This document shows, one piece after another, positions 15,830 to 26,207 of a stretch of DNA of 64,000 nt. The DNA is taken from the NCBI GenBank assembly GCA_002709565.1, contig PAPY01000038.1, forward strand, positions 1-64,000, in the 5' to 3' direction. The notes under the pieces were generated by a model that was not told the DNA's origin, ran no database searches, and saw only the letters and a list, made by a program, of their open reading frames with translations. A program made the position numbers and the translations under genes. Within the stretch, counting starts at the first letter, position 1; each line of letters starts with the position of its first letter. Origin of the DNA: Legionellales bacterium. GTDB lineage: Bacteria > Pseudomonadota > Gammaproteobacteria > UBA1113.

Positions 15830-17578
15830 ATGTTTGTAGAGACACTTGATACGACGATGAAGGCAACCAAGACCAAAAATATCGCTTTGAGCGGCTTAGC
15901 ACGACGTTTCGTCGTGGATGGCCTGTTGGGCGAGGATAAGGCACTGAAGGCTCAACAAGAAGCCACCGAAAAAAATCAAACCCTGGTTAATTACTTAGTT
16001 GAAAATAACATCCTTAACCCTGCCGATATTGCTTCGACAGCCTCTCAGGACTTTGGCTTACCGTTGATTGACCTCAATGCCTTTGACAGTGAATTACTCC
16101 CTCGGGGTGTCGTCAGCGAAAAACTCATCACCAAACACCATGCGCTTCCCCTCTTACACCGCGGTGATAGACTCTATGTCGCTATCTCTGACCCAACAAA
16201 TCTGGCAGCACTAAATGATTTTAAGTTCCATACTGGGATCAATACCCACGGTATTCTCGTCGAAGAAAATAAACTCGCAAAAATTATCGAAGACGTTCTT
16301 GAGGAACAAGAAGCAGCAGCTCTGGGTGACCTAACTGACACCGATCTTGACGAACTTGATATTACTACCGGCGAACTTGAGCAAGATGATGTTTCTGACA
16401 AAGAAGCTGAAGATGCCCCAATTGTTCGCTTCGTCAATAAAATTCTTATCGATGCAATCAATAAAGGCGTATCAGATATTCACTTTGAACCCTACGAAAA
16501 AAAATACCGCGTGCGATATCGCCGTGATGGCATTCTGTATGAGACTGCGGTACCACCATTAAATCTTGCTCCTAAGATAACCGCACGGCTTAAAGTATTA
16601 TCCCGTTTAGATATTTCTGAACGGCGAATACCACAAGACGGCCACTTCAAGATGGTGCTCTCAAAAAATCGCGCCATTGATTTCCGGGTAAGTAGCTGCC
16701 CAACAGTAGGTGGCGAAAAAGTTGTCCTTAGGGTGCTTGATCCGTCTTCTGCCAAGATTGGGATTGACGAACTTGGCTATGAAAAATTCCAAAAAGAAAT
16801 GTTCTTGACTGCTATCGGTCATCCTCAAGGCATGGTCCTCGTCACTGGTCCAACAGGTAGTGGTAAAACCATCTCTCTTTATACTGCATTAAATATTCTT
16901 AACGAAGAAGAACGTAATATTTCTACCATTGAAGATCCCGTTGAAATCAATCTCCCTGGGATCAACCAAGTCAATGTAAACACAAAAGCAGGCCTGGATT
17001 TTGCGACTGCACTTAGAGCCTTCTTACGACAAGATCCCGATATCGTCATGGTCGGTGAGATCCGAGATCTTGAAACCGCAGAAATTGCCATCAAGGCTGC
17101 CCAAACAGGTCACCTTGTCTTATCAACATTGCACACCAACAGCGCCCCAGAAACACTAACCCGTCTAGCCAATATGGGAGTACCAACCTTCAATATAGCC
17201 ACATCAGTATCATTGATTATTGCTCAACGTCTGGCACGACGATTATGCACTCATTGCCGGGTAACAGAAGACGTTCCCGCCGACACGTTACTTAAACAAG
17301 GCTTCACCAAGGAACAAGTCAAAGATATAACGCTTTACACCAATAATATCGAAGGCTGCGAACACTGTAAAAATGGCTATGCTGGCCGAGTTGGCCTCTA
17401 TGAGGTACTTGAGGTAACCAATGATATCGGCAAAATCATCATGGAAGAAGGCACCTCTTTGGATATTATGAAACATGCTAGAGATAATGGTTTTCAGACC
17501 TTACGAGAGTCAGGCTTAGTAAAAGTCTATGAGGGTATTACCAGCCTTGAAGAAATCAACCGCGTCACTAAGGATTAA
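15830..17578 (+). CDS. pilB: Type IV pilus assembly ATPase
   Basis: This 582-aa hexameric ATPase powers pilus extension from the cytoplasmic face. An N-terminal MshEN-type domain (about 1-150) is followed by an acidic linker and the secretion-ATPase core. The core has Walker A GPTGSGKT near residue 345, an Asp box, Walker B region DPDIVMVGEIRD near 405 and His-box LSTLHTN. The tetracysteine zinc site is CTHC near 471 and CEHC near 509. Start choice is unclear: the ATG at 15830 has a weak ribosome site, and the in-frame ATG at 15857 (MKATKTKNIALSGLARRFV) aligns better with known PilB beginnings. The gene lies two bases before pilC, so the two are surely co-transcribed. Confidence 0.95.
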   Translation: MFVETLDTTMKATKTKNIALSGLARRFVVDGLLGEDKALKAQQEATEKNQTLVNYLVENNILNPADIASTASQDFGLPLIDLNAFDSELLPRGVVSEKLITKHHALPLLHRGDRLYVAISDPTNLAALNDFKFHTGINTHGILVEENKLAKIIEDVLEEQEAAALGDLTDTDLDELDITTGELEQDDVSDKEAEDAPIVRFVNKILIDAINKGVSDIHFEPYEKKYRVRYRRDGILYETAVPPLNLAPKITARLKVLSRLDISERRIPQDGHFKMVLSKNRAIDFRVSSCPTVGGEKVVLRVLDPSSAKIGIDELGYEKFQKEMFLTAIGHPQGMVLVTGPTGSGKTISLYTALNILNEEERNISTIEDPVEINLPGINQVNVNTKAGLDFATALRAFLRQDPDIVMVGEIRDLETAEIAIKAAQTGHLVLSTLHTNSAPETLTRLANMGVPTFNIATSVSLIIAQRLARRLCTHCRVTEDVPADTLLKQGFTKEQVKDITLYTNNIEGCEHCKNGYAGRVGLYEVLEVTNDIGKIIMEEGTSLDIMKHARDNGFQTLRESGLVKVYEGITSLEEINRVTKD

Positions 17579-17580
17579 GG

Positions 17581-18807
17581 ATGGCAGACAAGTCAGTACC
17601 AAACGTTGAAGTTTTTCTTTGGGAGGGAACCAACAAGCGTGGTGCCAAAATTACCGGTGAAATAACCGGTACCAGCATGGCTATTGTCAAAGCTGAACTT
17701 CGTCGCCAAGGTATTAACCCCTCAAAAGTTCGCAAAAAACCTAAAGCACTATTCTCAGATTTACGTAAACAAAAAATCAAACCAGTAGATATCGCTATCG
17801 TCACCCGACAGTTGTCAACGATGATTAATGCTAGTGTCCCCATCGTTCAATCCATCGAGATCCTTGGACGCGGACACGAAAATCCCAAAATGCAAGAATT
17901 ATTAATTGGTATCAAAAATGACGTCGAAGCAGGTAATGCGCTATCCCTAGCCCTAGGCAAACACCCCGAGTTTTTTAACGAATTATTCACTAACCTAGTT
18001 GCTGCTGGTGAGCAATCTGGCTCCTTAGATACTATGTTGGACAGGATCGCCCTTTACAAAGAAAAAACAGAATCCTTAAAGGGCAAAATCAAAAAAGCCC
18101 TCTTTTACCCAACAGCGGTGATTGTTATCGCCTTGGTCATTACCGCGGCTATGTTAATTTTTGTCGTGCCGCAATTTAAAGAAATTTTCGAAGGCTTTGG
18201 TGCTACCTTGCCTGCCCCGACTGTTATCGTGATGAATTTGTCTGAAATATTTCAAAGTTATTGGTACATTATATTTGGTGTCTTATTTGGGGGGGTATAT
18301 GGCATCATTAAACTCAAAAAAACCAACGAAAAATTCGCCCACTGGCTAGATAAAATTTCCTTAAAGATCCCCATCATTGGTAAAATCCTCCGTAAAGCTG
18401 CTGTTGCCCGCTTTGCCCGCACCTTATCAACGACGTTTGCTGCCGGTATGCCGTTAGTGGATGCTCTCGAAGCCGTGTCCGGAGCTACGGGTAACATTCT
18501 CTACAAGAATGCAACATTGGATATTCGCGATGCTGTCTCCACGGGTCAGAACATCCACCAAAGCATGCGTACCAGTCAATTATTCCCAAATATGGTCGTT
18601 CAGATGGTAGCAATCGGTGAAGAATCTGGTTCCCTCGAGGCTATGCTCAGCAAAGTTGCTGATTTTTTTGAGGAGGAAGTAGATAATGCAGTTGACAGCT
18701 TGTCGAGTTTATTAGAGCCAATGATCATGGTAGTACTCGGGGTATTAATTGGTGGTCTTGTGATTGCTATGTACTTACCAATCTTCAAAATGGGTAGTGT
18801 TATTTAG
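17581..18807 (+). CDS. pilC: Type IV pilus inner-membrane platform protein
   Basis: This 408-aa polytopic inner-membrane protein contains two T2SSF domains (about residues 70-190 and 275-395), each with the GE(E/Q)SGSL signature (AAGEQSGSLDTML, AIGEESGSLEAML). Three hydrophobic helices are visible, around residues 175-197, 220-240 and 378-400. It forms the platform on which PilB drives pilin assembly. Length and order match the family. It begins two bases after the pilB stop and is followed by pilD after one base. Confidence 0.95.
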   Translation: MADKSVPNVEVFLWEGTNKRGAKITGEITGTSMAIVKAELRRQGINPSKVRKKPKALFSDLRKQKIKPVDIAIVTRQLSTMINASVPIVQSIEILGRGHENPKMQELLIGIKNDVEAGNALSLALGKHPEFFNELFTNLVAAGEQSGSLDTMLDRIALYKEKTESLKGKIKKALFYPTAVIVIALVITAAMLIFVVPQFKEIFEGFGATLPAPTVIVMNLSEIFQSYWYIIFGVLFGGVYGIIKLKKTNEKFAHWLDKISLKIPIIGKILRKAAVARFARTLSTTFAAGMPLVDALEAVSGATGNILYKNATLDIRDAVSTGQNIHQSMRTSQLFPNMVVQMVAIGEESGSLEAMLSKVADFFEEEVDNAVDSLSSLLEPMIMVVLGVLIGGLVIAMYLPIFKMGSVI

Positions 18808-18808
18808 T

Positions 18809-19675
18809 ATGGATATCATCGCTGTATTACACGTTTTTCCCATCATTGCCTATGTATTTATTTTCCTCTTAGGATTAGTGATCGGTAGCTTCTTAAATGT
18901 CGTCATCCATCGTTTGCCGTTGATGATGTACCGTGATTGGCATGAACAATGCCAAGACTTTGCCAAAGAGCACCCCAACCCGCCGACTGAGAAGCTTAAT
19001 TTAATGCTCCCACGTTCACGCTGTCCGTACTGCAAACACACTATCAGTGCCAAAGAAAACATACCCATTATCAGTTATTTTCTCCAGCGTGGTAAATGCA
19101 AGCACTGTCAAGGAAAAATTTCTCCCCGTTATCCAGTGATTGAAGGCCTTTCGGCTATCCTTGGGATCCTTATATTGTTGCACTTTGGGATCAGTTGGCA
19201 AACCGTTGGTGGGCTTATCCTCACCTGGAGCTTGGTCGCATTAAGCTTTATTGATTTGGATGAAAAACTTTTACCGGATAGCTTGACCTTGTTTTTGCTA
19301 TGGCTGGGCTTGTTTTTGAATCTCTTCAGTCTTTATACCGACATCAATAGTGCTGTAATCGGTGCCATTGCAGGCTATGTGAGTCTATGGGGCTTCACGG
19401 CTATCTTTAATTTTATCACCAAAAAACAAGGCATGGGGCACGGGGATTTTAAACTCTTCGCCGTCTTTGGGGCTTGGTTAGGGTGGCAATTATTACCGTT
19501 TATCTTACTAGCCGCCTCTGTGGTCGGTGCAATAGTCGGTATTATATTAATTGCCTGCAAAAAACATCAACGCGCAGATCCTATTCCTTTCGGTCCGTAC
19601 CTAGCACTGGCGGGTTGGATTTGTCTGGTTTTTGGTGAGCATATTACCCATCATTATTTACAATTTTTTCATTGA
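18809..19675 (+). CDS. pilD: Prepilin peptidase / N-methyltransferase
   Basis: This 288-aa inner-membrane aspartic protease cleaves prepilin leaders and methylates the new N-terminal Phe. It shows the N-terminal domain with two CxxC pairs (CPYC and CKHC, about residues 72-97) and the two catalytic Asp regions, one in FIDLDEKLLPD and the other in GMGHGDFK, plus seven or eight membrane helices. I placed the start at the ATG at 18809, one base after the pilC stop, because an earlier in-frame ATG at 18764 would lie inside pilC. The order pilB-pilC-pilD-coaE-zapD is typical of gammaproteobacteria. Confidence 0.95.
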   Translation: MDIIAVLHVFPIIAYVFIFLLGLVIGSFLNVVIHRLPLMMYRDWHEQCQDFAKEHPNPPTEKLNLMLPRSRCPYCKHTISAKENIPIISYFLQRGKCKHCQGKISPRYPVIEGLSAILGILILLHFGISWQTVGGLILTWSLVALSFIDLDEKLLPDSLTLFLLWLGLFLNLFSLYTDINSAVIGAIAGYVSLWGFTAIFNFITKKQGMGHGDFKLFAVFGAWLGWQLLPFILLAASVVGAIVGIILIACKKHQRADPIPFGPYLALAGWICLVFGEHITHHYLQFFH

Positions 19676-19682
19676 GTAAGTC

Positions 19683-20282
19683 ATGTTAGTCATTGGTTTA
19701 ACAGGCGGAATCGGCAGCGGCAAATCTACCGTCAGCCAATTGTTTGCTGATCGTGGTGTACCTATCATTGATGCAGATGCTGTCGCACGGGATGTGGTTG
19801 CACCAGGCACCCAGGCCTTACAGCAAATCATCGATAAATTCGGCCCCGAGCTTGTCAATGCCGACGGCCAATTAAATCGCTCCCGCCTACGTGAAATCAT
19901 CTTTGCTGACCCTCATCACCGCCATTGGCTTGAAGCATTGTTACACCCATTGATTAGAACTGATATGAGCGCACAAATTGATGCCCTCGCTTATCCGTAT
20001 TGTATTGTGGTGATCCCTTTACTCATCGAGAGTCAGCCTAATGATCGTATTCAACGGATCTTAGTAGTGGATTGTCCGGAGCAATTACAATTAGAACGCA
20101 CCGCAGCACGGGACAATACGAGTCTTAGCAACGCCAAAATGATTTTGACTCAACAAGCCAGTCGTCAACAACGCTTAGCTGCCGCCGATGACGTTATTAA
20201 AAATGACCAAGATTTGTCTCATCTAGAACAGCAAGTAGAAAAACTCCATCAGCACTATCTGCAACTTGCGGATGAGCAATAA
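19683..20282 (+). CDS. coaE: Dephospho-CoA kinase
   Basis: This 199-aa enzyme phosphorylates the ribose 3'-OH of dephospho-CoA, the last step of coenzyme A synthesis. The P-loop GGIGSGKST is at residues 8-16, and [10 protein letters not shown] and the LID region with TAARDNTS are present. Length is normal. It starts eight bases after pilD stops and is likely part of the pil transcript, as in many gammaproteobacteria. Confidence 0.95.
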   Translation: MLVIGLTGGIGSGKSTVSQLFADRGVPIIDADAVARDVVAPGTQALQQIIDKFGPELVNADGQLNRSRLREIIFADPHHRHWLEALLHPLIRTDMSAQIDALAYPYCIVVIPLLIESQPNDRIQRILVVDCPEQLQLERTAARDNTSLSNAKMILTQQASRQQRLAAADDVIKNDQDLSHLEQQVEKLHQHYLQLADEQ

Positions 20283-20374
20283 GTCCTCAGCCTGATAAGA
20301 CATTACTCTATTCCTGTACAAATCACAACACCATGCTATATTAAATAAATGGTTACATGGAAGTAATACATTAA

Positions 20375-21136
20375 ATGATCATTTATGAACATCCGCTCAA
20401 TGAATTAATGCGCACCTGCCTGCGCCTTGAGCAGTTGTTCCAGCAAGCCATTCCCTATATTGATTCGTCCCATAGCACCGACAGCCATATTGCCATGACT
20501 TTACTGGGGGATATCATGAGTTTAGTTGAACGCCCCCATTTGAAATCTAACTTCACCAAAGAATTATTGCGCCTCAATACTTATTTGAGCCGGCTCACAG
20601 ATTGTGAGGGTGTTGATCATACCCGTCTCAGTGATGTAATTGCTGATCTGGATACGCAGCAACAACGCTTACACAGTGCTGATGGTAAATTTGGCCAACG
20701 TTTAAAAGAGAATTTTCATTTAAAAACAGTCCGCCAACATGCCCACACAGCAGGTGGAACATCATGCTTTGATACCCCTGCCTATCATCATTGGCTGAAC
20801 TCTGACGCCGACCGACGACGCGATGATTTACGCCGCTGGTACGCGGAGTGTAATGATGTGCTACAAACGGTGGATCTTATCCTCGACTTAGTGCGTCAAT
20901 GTGGTGGTATGCGTGATGAGGTGGCCCAACATGGCAGCTTTGATCAAGCTTTAGATGCCACCAAACCCTGCCAACTGGTTCGTATCGCCATGGATAAACA
21001 CAGCGATCTTTATCCCGAAGTCAGTATTGGCAAACATCATTTGACTATCCGCTACTACCGTTTCAATGACACTGACGACAAGCCCCATCAAACCGAAGAA
21101 GATGTGTCATTCAAATTAGCGTGTTGTATTCTTTAG
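20375..21136 (+). CDS. zapD: Cell division protein ZapD
   Basis: This 253-aa DUF1342 protein bundles FtsZ protofilaments at the division ring. The start YEHPLNE(L)MR(T)CLRLE, the internal (R)LNTYLSRL and the C-terminal region ending FKLACCIL are all characteristic. It usually lies between coaE and yacG; here yacG is absent and a hipBA pair follows. The start codon has GGAAG about 11 bases upstream. FtsZ itself is encoded about 7 kb away on the other strand. Confidence 0.92.
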   Translation: MIIYEHPLNELMRTCLRLEQLFQQAIPYIDSSHSTDSHIAMTLLGDIMSLVERPHLKSNFTKELLRLNTYLSRLTDCEGVDHTRLSDVIADLDTQQQRLHSADGKFGQRLKENFHLKTVRQHAHTAGGTSCFDTPAYHHWLNSDADRRRDDLRRWYAECNDVLQTVDLILDLVRQCGGMRDEVAQHGSFDQALDATKPCQLVRIAMDKHSDLYPEVSIGKHHLTIRYYRFNDTDDKPHQTEEDVSFKLACCIL

Positions 21137-21281
21137 TCAGAATTTATCTTGTCACAAAATCAAAGAGTAAGAGATTGGCTCAAGGTAATATTGTGTCCCC
21201 GGACCAGATTTCTGAGCCATTGTGGCACAAATTCATTAACTTATATCAGTTTTTTATCTGGGATATCACCCGGATAATATA

Positions 21282-21361
21282 GTTTACTATATCAAAAGAT
21301 AACTTTGATATAGCAAACCATATAGGACTTTTGTCTATCTTGATATAGTCTATAATATCAA
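21282..21361 (+). promoter_or_regulatory. hipBA operator region with palindromes
   Basis: A long palindrome at 21282-21318 has 15-bp arms, one mismatch (GTTTaCTATATCAAA and its complement) and a 7-base spacer. A second, TTGATAT...ATATCAA, lies at 21340-21361. A further TGATATATC half-site precedes the gene. HipB-type antitoxins repress their own operon through such repeated palindromes. Confidence 0.6.
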
Positions 21362-21391
21362 TATAATTGACTGATATATCGGAGTATATCT

Positions 21392-21697
21392 ATGAGCGAC
21401 AAGACATATCCAGTGGCAATTATTTCCCAGTTACGTGAAGCACGTATTGCTCAAAAGATGAGCCAGAGGGAGCTAAGCGCTAAGGTGGGTCTACCCCAAA
21501 GCCATATTTCTAACATAGAAAGCGGTAAAGTCGATCTCAAAACCTCTAATTTGGTTGAAATAGCCCGCTGTTTGGATTTAGAAGTCATGTTAGTCCCGAG
21601 ACCACTGATTACCACGGTTAAAGCACTATCCCAGCAAGGTAGCATACTCACAGAGCAAGAAGCAGAGCCGGCTTATCGCTTAGATGAGGAAAATTAA
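21392..21697 (+). CDS. hipB: HipB-like antitoxin (Xre-family repressor)
   Basis: This 101-aa protein is built around a Cro/C1-type helix-turn-helix (about residues 10-66, with SQRELSAKVGLPQSHISNIE). In this family it binds HipA, neutralises it and represses the operon; the palindromes at 21282-21361 are suitable sites. CGGAG precedes the ATG. Its stop codon overlaps the hipA start (TAATG), the usual coupling in toxin-antitoxin pairs. Confidence 0.88.
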   Translation: MSDKTYPVAIISQLREARIAQKMSQRELSAKVGLPQSHISNIESGKVDLKTSNLVEIARCLDLEVMLVPRPLITTVKALSQQGSILTEQEAEPAYRLDEEN

Positions 21698-22920
21698 TGA
21701 CATTTCCAACCTTACAAATCCTATTAAATGAGCGTGAGATTGGCACACTCAGTCAATTACCCGGTGATCGCAACTTATTTGTTTTTAACGAGGACTATGT
21801 CAATGATATAGCTCGCCCAACGTTGAGCTTATCCTTTAAAGACAAGGCTGGCGGGCTAATCACCAACATCCGACCAACACAAACTCGGTTACCAACGTTT
21901 TTTTCAAATTTACTCCCTGAAGGTGAAATGCGAACGTATTTAGCTGAGCGAGCAAATGTCAAACCCGAACGGGAATTTTATTTGCTCTGGGCTTTAGGCG
22001 AAGATTTACCTGGGGCTATTAGAGCAGTTCCAATAGCAGACTCCAGACTTTTGCAACTGAATGATGATAGAGATAAATCTGCTAACATAGAGCTAGAAGA
22101 AGACCCTTTGCTTCGGTTTTCATTAGCAGGTGTGCAGCTGAAATTTTCTGCACTCAAGAATGCCCATGGTGGCCTTACTATCCCTGCAAATGGCTGTGGT
22201 GGTGACTGGATCATTAAACTTCCCGATACCCGCTTTGAAAATGTTCCTGAAAATGAATATGCCATGATGGAGCTAGCGCGTCATATCGGCATTGATGTAC
22301 CTGAAACAGCATTGGTACCACTCGATACAATTGATGGGCTCCCCACTGAAATAGAGCAACACGGTAAACATGCTTTTGTTATCAAGCGTTTTGACCGTGG
22401 TGGCATTAATGGCCGCGTGCATATCGAAGACTTCGCCCAAATTTATGCCGTGTATCCACAACAAAAATACAAAAATGCTAGTTACCGTAATATTGCGGAA
22501 GTAATATGGTTAGAATTAGGTGAAGTAGATCTTGTTGAATTTATTCGTCGTTTTGTTTTTAACAGTCTCATTGGTAATGGTGATATGCACTTAAAGAACT
22601 GGTCGTTGATCTATCCTGATGGACGTCATCCGCAACTAGCGCCAGCCTATGATTTTGTCTCAACCATACCCTACATCCATAATGATACTTTGGCGCTAAA
22701 TTTCTTAAAATCGAAGCGGTTCCAAGATTTAAGCCTCGAAGGATTTAAACTATTTGCGAATAAGACAAATTTACCAGAGCATGTGCTACTTGAAACCGTT
22801 GCAAACACCGTAGCCGATTTTAAAGCTGTATGGGATAATAGCTTGGAATTCGGTATTGAAACAAAAATAAAAGATGCTATCGATAAGCACTTAGCGAATT
22901 TGCCGTTATTTAAGTTATAG
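21697..22920 (+). CDS. hipA: HipA-like serine/threonine kinase toxin
   Basis: This 407-aa protein has the N-terminal couple_hipA domain (with RLPTFFSNLLPEG) and the HipA kinase domain. Visible kinase features are the catalytic-loop motif NSLIGNGDMHLKNWSL, the metal-binding APAYDFVST and the AFVIKRFDR strand bearing the ATP-binding Lys. E. coli HipA phosphorylates glutamyl-tRNA synthetase and causes growth arrest; the target here is not predictable from sequence. The gene looks intact, and with hipB it forms a complete type II pair inserted between zapD and mutT. Confidence 0.9.
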   Translation: MTFPTLQILLNEREIGTLSQLPGDRNLFVFNEDYVNDIARPTLSLSFKDKAGGLITNIRPTQTRLPTFFSNLLPEGEMRTYLAERANVKPEREFYLLWALGEDLPGAIRAVPIADSRLLQLNDDRDKSANIELEEDPLLRFSLAGVQLKFSALKNAHGGLTIPANGCGGDWIIKLPDTRFENVPENEYAMMELARHIGIDVPETALVPLDTIDGLPTEIEQHGKHAFVIKRFDRGGINGRVHIEDFAQIYAVYPQQKYKNASYRNIAEVIWLELGEVDLVEFIRRFVFNSLIGNGDMHLKNWSLIYPDGRHPQLAPAYDFVSTIPYIHNDTLALNFLKSKRFQDLSLEGFKLFANKTNLPEHVLLETVANTVADFKAVWDNSLEFGIETKIKDAIDKHLANLPLFKL

Positions 22921-22981
22921 ACTTATCAAACATTGCTAAGGTAAGGAACTTTTCTATAAAAATCAGATGATGATCTAGTTC

Positions 22982-23074
22982 ATGGTCATAAATCAAGGTA
23001 AAAAACCTCCCGCTATGGTCGTAAATCAAGGTAAAAAATCGCTATCCATGGTTGTAAATCAAGGTAAAAGTTGA
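22982..23074 (+). repeat. Three 33-bp tandem repeats, also a 30-codon ORF
   Basis: Three units start exactly 33 bp apart at 22982, 23015 and 23048. Each has a conserved 22-23 bp core beginning ATGGT and a variable 10-bp remainder. Because 33 is divisible by three, the array is one open frame from ATG to TGA with an 11-residue repeat (core MVVNQGKK), 30 residues in all. No good ribosome site precedes it. The end overlaps the 3' end of mutT on the other strand by 16 bases. It may be a minisatellite or a micro-peptide; I cannot tell which. Confidence 0.7.
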
Positions 23075-23457
23075 CCAACCACCTCGACAATACCGGTATT
23101 CGCTGGAGGGAATTGGTAATTGGGTAGTTCACTGAGGTCAATCCAGCGGATTTCTTGGCCTTCACTACCCTGAGCTATACCGGTGTATTGTGTGACTTGC
23201 CAAACATCCAATAACACGCGTTTTTCAGGGTATTCATGTTCGACTTGGCAGAGAGGTTTGGCTTGTTGGACTGTGATATCGACTTCTTCCAATAACTCCC
23301 GCGCCAATGCGGCTTCGGTTGATTCATTGGCTTCAATCTTGCCGCCGGGGAATTCCCACATCCCACCACAATGTTGGTGGGAGAGGCGTTTGGCAATTAA
23401 GACGTTGCCAGCAGGGTTGATGACAACCCCGACCGCAACCTTAATGAATGCTACCAC
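23059..23457 (-). CDS. mutT: MutT-like 8-oxo-dGTP pyrophosphatase
   Basis: This Nudix hydrolase of about 132 aa removes oxidised 8-oxo-dGTP from the nucleotide pool. The Nudix box runs GGKIEANE...[10 protein letters not shown]; the usual Gly before the last residue of the box is Asp here. Substrate-contact residues typical of MutT (WEFPGGK) are present. The start is uncertain: the open frame extends into secA, but the GTG at 23457 gives the family length and overlaps the secA end by 17 bases, as in other gammaproteobacteria where mutT follows secA. Confidence 0.88.
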   Translation of the reverse strand: MVAFIKVAVGVVINPAGNVLIAKRLSHQHCGGMWEFPGGKIEANESTEAALARELLEEVDITVQQAKPLCQVEHEYPEKRVLLDVWQVTQYTGIAQGSEGQEIRWIDLSELPNYQFPPANTGIVEVVGQLLP

Positions 23458-26155
23458 AACACTGTTTGTATTTTTTGCCAGAACCACAGGGGCAAGGTTC
23501 ATTACGGCCAACTTTTGGTTCGCTACGGACAAAGGGTTGTTGTTCACCCTGTTCCGCGTCAGCCTCGGCTTGTCCAGTTTCACCCAAGCCTTGCATCGCT
23601 GCATGGGTAAAATCCATCATTTGCTGGGCAGTTTGTTGCCGACGCTCGGCTTCAAGGCGCTCAGCTTCATCTTCTGACTGAATTTGTAATTTGCACAGCG
23701 TATTTGCTACTGCAATCTTTAAACTATCCAACATGTTGGAGAATAAGTTGAAACACTCTCGTTTGTATTCCTGCTTAGGATTCTTTTGCGCATAACCTCG
23801 CAGATGAATACCTTGGCGCAAATGATCCATTTGTGCCAAGTGATCTTTCCAATGAATATCGAGGTTTTGCAACAACACGGTTTTCTCGACTTGGCGCAAA
23901 ATTTCAGGCTCGGCAAAATCATTCTTGCGCTGGTAAATAGCTGCTAATTCTTGTTGGACACGTTCGATGACTTCTTGGGGTTGCAGATGAGAATTTTCAT
24001 CGAGCATTTTATTCACCGACAATGTCAAATGGAACTCATGCTCTAAGCGCTTTTGCAAGCCCTCGATGTCCCATTGCTCAGTGAAACTATCCAGCGGAAT
24101 ATATTCCGTTACCACATCTTCAGCCGCATCTTCGATGATTTTGCGGATCGTGTCAGAAACATCCGCTTGTGCCATCAAATCGGCACGCTGGGCATAGACT
24201 ACTTTACGTTGCTCATTAGCGACATTATCAAATTCAAGCAATTGCTTACGGATATCAAAGTTATGGCCCTCAACTTTGCGTTGGGCATTCTCGATAACCC
24301 GAGTCAGCATGCCCGACTCAATAGCTTCACCCTCAACCCCCATCTTTTGCATGATGTTAGCTAAGCGCTCAGACGCAAAAATGCGTAACAAATTATCCCT
24401 GAGGGACAAATAGAATCGACTACTGCCCGGATCCCCTTGACGACCAGAGCGACCCCGTAATTGATTGTCAATTCGGCGAGACTCATGGCGCTCGGTACCC
24501 AAGACATGCAAGCCGCCGGCTTCTTTGACTTGGTTATGGCGCTCTTGCCATTGGGCTTTGTGGGCGGCAATTTCTGCATCACTTGCACCCTCGAGTTCCG
24601 CGAGTTCAGATTCGAGGTTACCCCCGAGCACGATATCCGTACCACGACCCGCCATATTAGTAGCGATAGTGATAGCACCAGGACGCCCTGCTTCGGCGAT
24701 AATCTTAGCTTCGCGCTCGTGTTGTTTCGCATTCAAGACTGAATGGGGCACATTAGCTTTGTTCAACGCATTCGACAATAACTCTGAACTCTCAATGGAT
24801 GTTGTACCCACCAACACCGGCTGACCTTTCTCGCGGCAAGCTGTGATCTCTTCGATGATGGCTTTAAACTTTTCTTCTACCGTCATGTACACCAAGTCAG
24901 GATGATCTTTACGCTGCACTGGTCTGTTGGGTGGAATAACGATAACTTCAAGGCTGTAGATTTGATGGAACTCATAGGCTTCCGTATCTGCAGTACCGGT
25001 CATACCGGCTAGCTTTTCGTAGAGACGGAAATAATTCTGGAAAGTAATACTGGCTAAGGTTTGGTTTTCGTTTTGGATGTTCGCGTGCTCTTTCGCTTCC
25101 ACCGCTTGGTGCAAACCATCAGACCAGCGACGTCCAGGCATCAAACGGCCCGTGTGCTCATCAACAATGATTACTTCACCATTCTTGACGATATAATCCA
25201 CATCACGTTGGAATAAACTGTGGGCACGCAACGCGGCATTCACATGGTGCACGAGAGTCGCGTTGGCAGCATCATAGAGGCTTGCGTCTTGGTCTAATAA
25301 ACCCACCCCCTGCAATAACTCTTCCATGTGTTGATGGCCTGCTTCGGTCAAGAATGCCTGTTTGGCTTTTTCGTCAAGATAATAATCCCCTGGTGATTCT
25401 TCGTCTTCGCATTGCGTTAACTGTGGAATGAGCTTGTCGAGGGCACGATAAAGTTCTGAACTATCCTCTGTCGGCCCAGATATAATTAACGGCGTCCGGG
25501 CTTCATCGATGAGAATCGAGTCCACCTCATCGACAATCGCAAAATACAAATCACGTTGCACTTTGTCTTCCAGACTAAAGGCCATATTGTCACGCAGATA
25601 GTCGAAACCAAATTCATTATTGGTACCGTAAGTAATATCAGCAGCGTAGGCGGCTTTTTTTGCGTCATGATCCATGCTAGTTAAATTAACGCCGGTCGTA
25701 ATACCTAAAAAATCATAGATAGGTTGCATCCACTCAGCATCCCGTTTCGCTAAGTAATCATTGACCGTAATGATATGCACGCCGCGTCCCGTTAACGCAT
25801 TCAAATAAGCCGGCAGCGTTGCACTTAAGGTCTTACCCTCACCGGTTAACATCTCAGCGATATTGCCTTCATGGAGCACCATCCCACCAATCATTTGCAC
25901 ATCGAAGTGACGCATGCCCAAGGTCCGTTTAGAGACTTCTCGCACCGTTGCGAAGGCTTCTGGCAAAATGTCTTGTAGGCTTTCCCCGTCAGCCAAGCGC
26001 TGGCGAAATTGTGCTGTTTTATCTTTTAACTCAGCATCGGATAATTGCTCAAACCCGGGTTCAAGCTCATTGATGTGTTTAACCACTTTACCTAGACGAC
26101 GCACAACCCGTTCGTTGCGGCTACCGAAGACTTTTTTGACGACACTGGTTATCAT
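23441..26155 (-). CDS. secA: Preprotein translocase ATPase SecA
   Basis: This 904-aa motor pushes preproteins through SecYEG. It has Walker A (MLTGEGKT), the DEVD box ([15 protein letters not shown]), the preprotein cross-linking domain, the second nucleotide-binding domain ([20 protein letters not shown]) and the C-terminal SecB/lipid-binding zinc motif [14 protein letters not shown] chose the ATG at 26155 with GAGAG upstream over a TTG four codons earlier. The Secretion Monitor gene secM found upstream in enterics is absent; a dciA (DUF721) gene lies there instead. Confidence 0.97.
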   Translation of the reverse strand: MITSVVKKVFGSRNERVVRRLGKVVKHINELEPGFEQLSDAELKDKTAQFRQRLADGESLQDILPEAFATVREVSKRTLGMRHFDVQMIGGMVLHEGNIAEMLTGEGKTLSATLPAYLNALTGRGVHIITVNDYLAKRDAEWMQPIYDFLGITTGVNLTSMDHDAKKAAYAADITYGTNNEFGFDYLRDNMAFSLEDKVQRDLYFAIVDEVDSILIDEARTPLIISGPTEDSSELYRALDKLIPQLTQCEDEESPGDYYLDEKAKQAFLTEAGHQHMEELLQGVGLLDQDASLYDAANATLVHHVNAALRAHSLFQRDVDYIVKNGEVIIVDEHTGRLMPGRRWSDGLHQAVEAKEHANIQNENQTLASITFQNYFRLYEKLAGMTGTADTEAYEFHQIYSLEVIVIPPNRPVQRKDHPDLVYMTVEEKFKAIIEEITACREKGQPVLVGTTSIESSELLSNALNKANVPHSVLNAKQHEREAKIIAEAGRPGAITIATNMAGRGTDIVLGGNLESELAELEGASDAEIAAHKAQWQERHNQVKEAGGLHVLGTERHESRRIDNQLRGRSGRQGDPGSSRFYLSLRDNLLRIFASERLANIMQKMGVEGEAIESGMLTRVIENAQRKVEGHNFDIRKQLLEFDNVANEQRKVVYAQRADLMAQADVSDTIRKIIEDAAEDVVTEYIPLDSFTEQWDIEGLQKRLEHEFHLTLSVNKMLDENSHLQPQEVIERVQQELAAIYQRKNDFAEPEILRQVEKTVLLQNLDIHWKDHLAQMDHLRQGIHLRGYAQKNPKQEYKRECFNLFSNMLDSLKIAVANTLCKLQIQSEDEAERLEAERRQQTAQQMMDFTHAAMQGLGETGQAEADAEQGEQQPFVRSEPKVGRNEPCPCGSGKKYKQCCGSIH

Positions 26156-26207
26156 ATTGACTCTCAAATTCTCACTAAATCGCTAAATGGTAGGCATTAT
26201 ACCTGGT

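Noticed and set aside
22982-23074. CRISPR array
   Set aside because: Only three units, the non-repeated part is 10 bp and the period is 33 bp in frame; no cas genes nearby.
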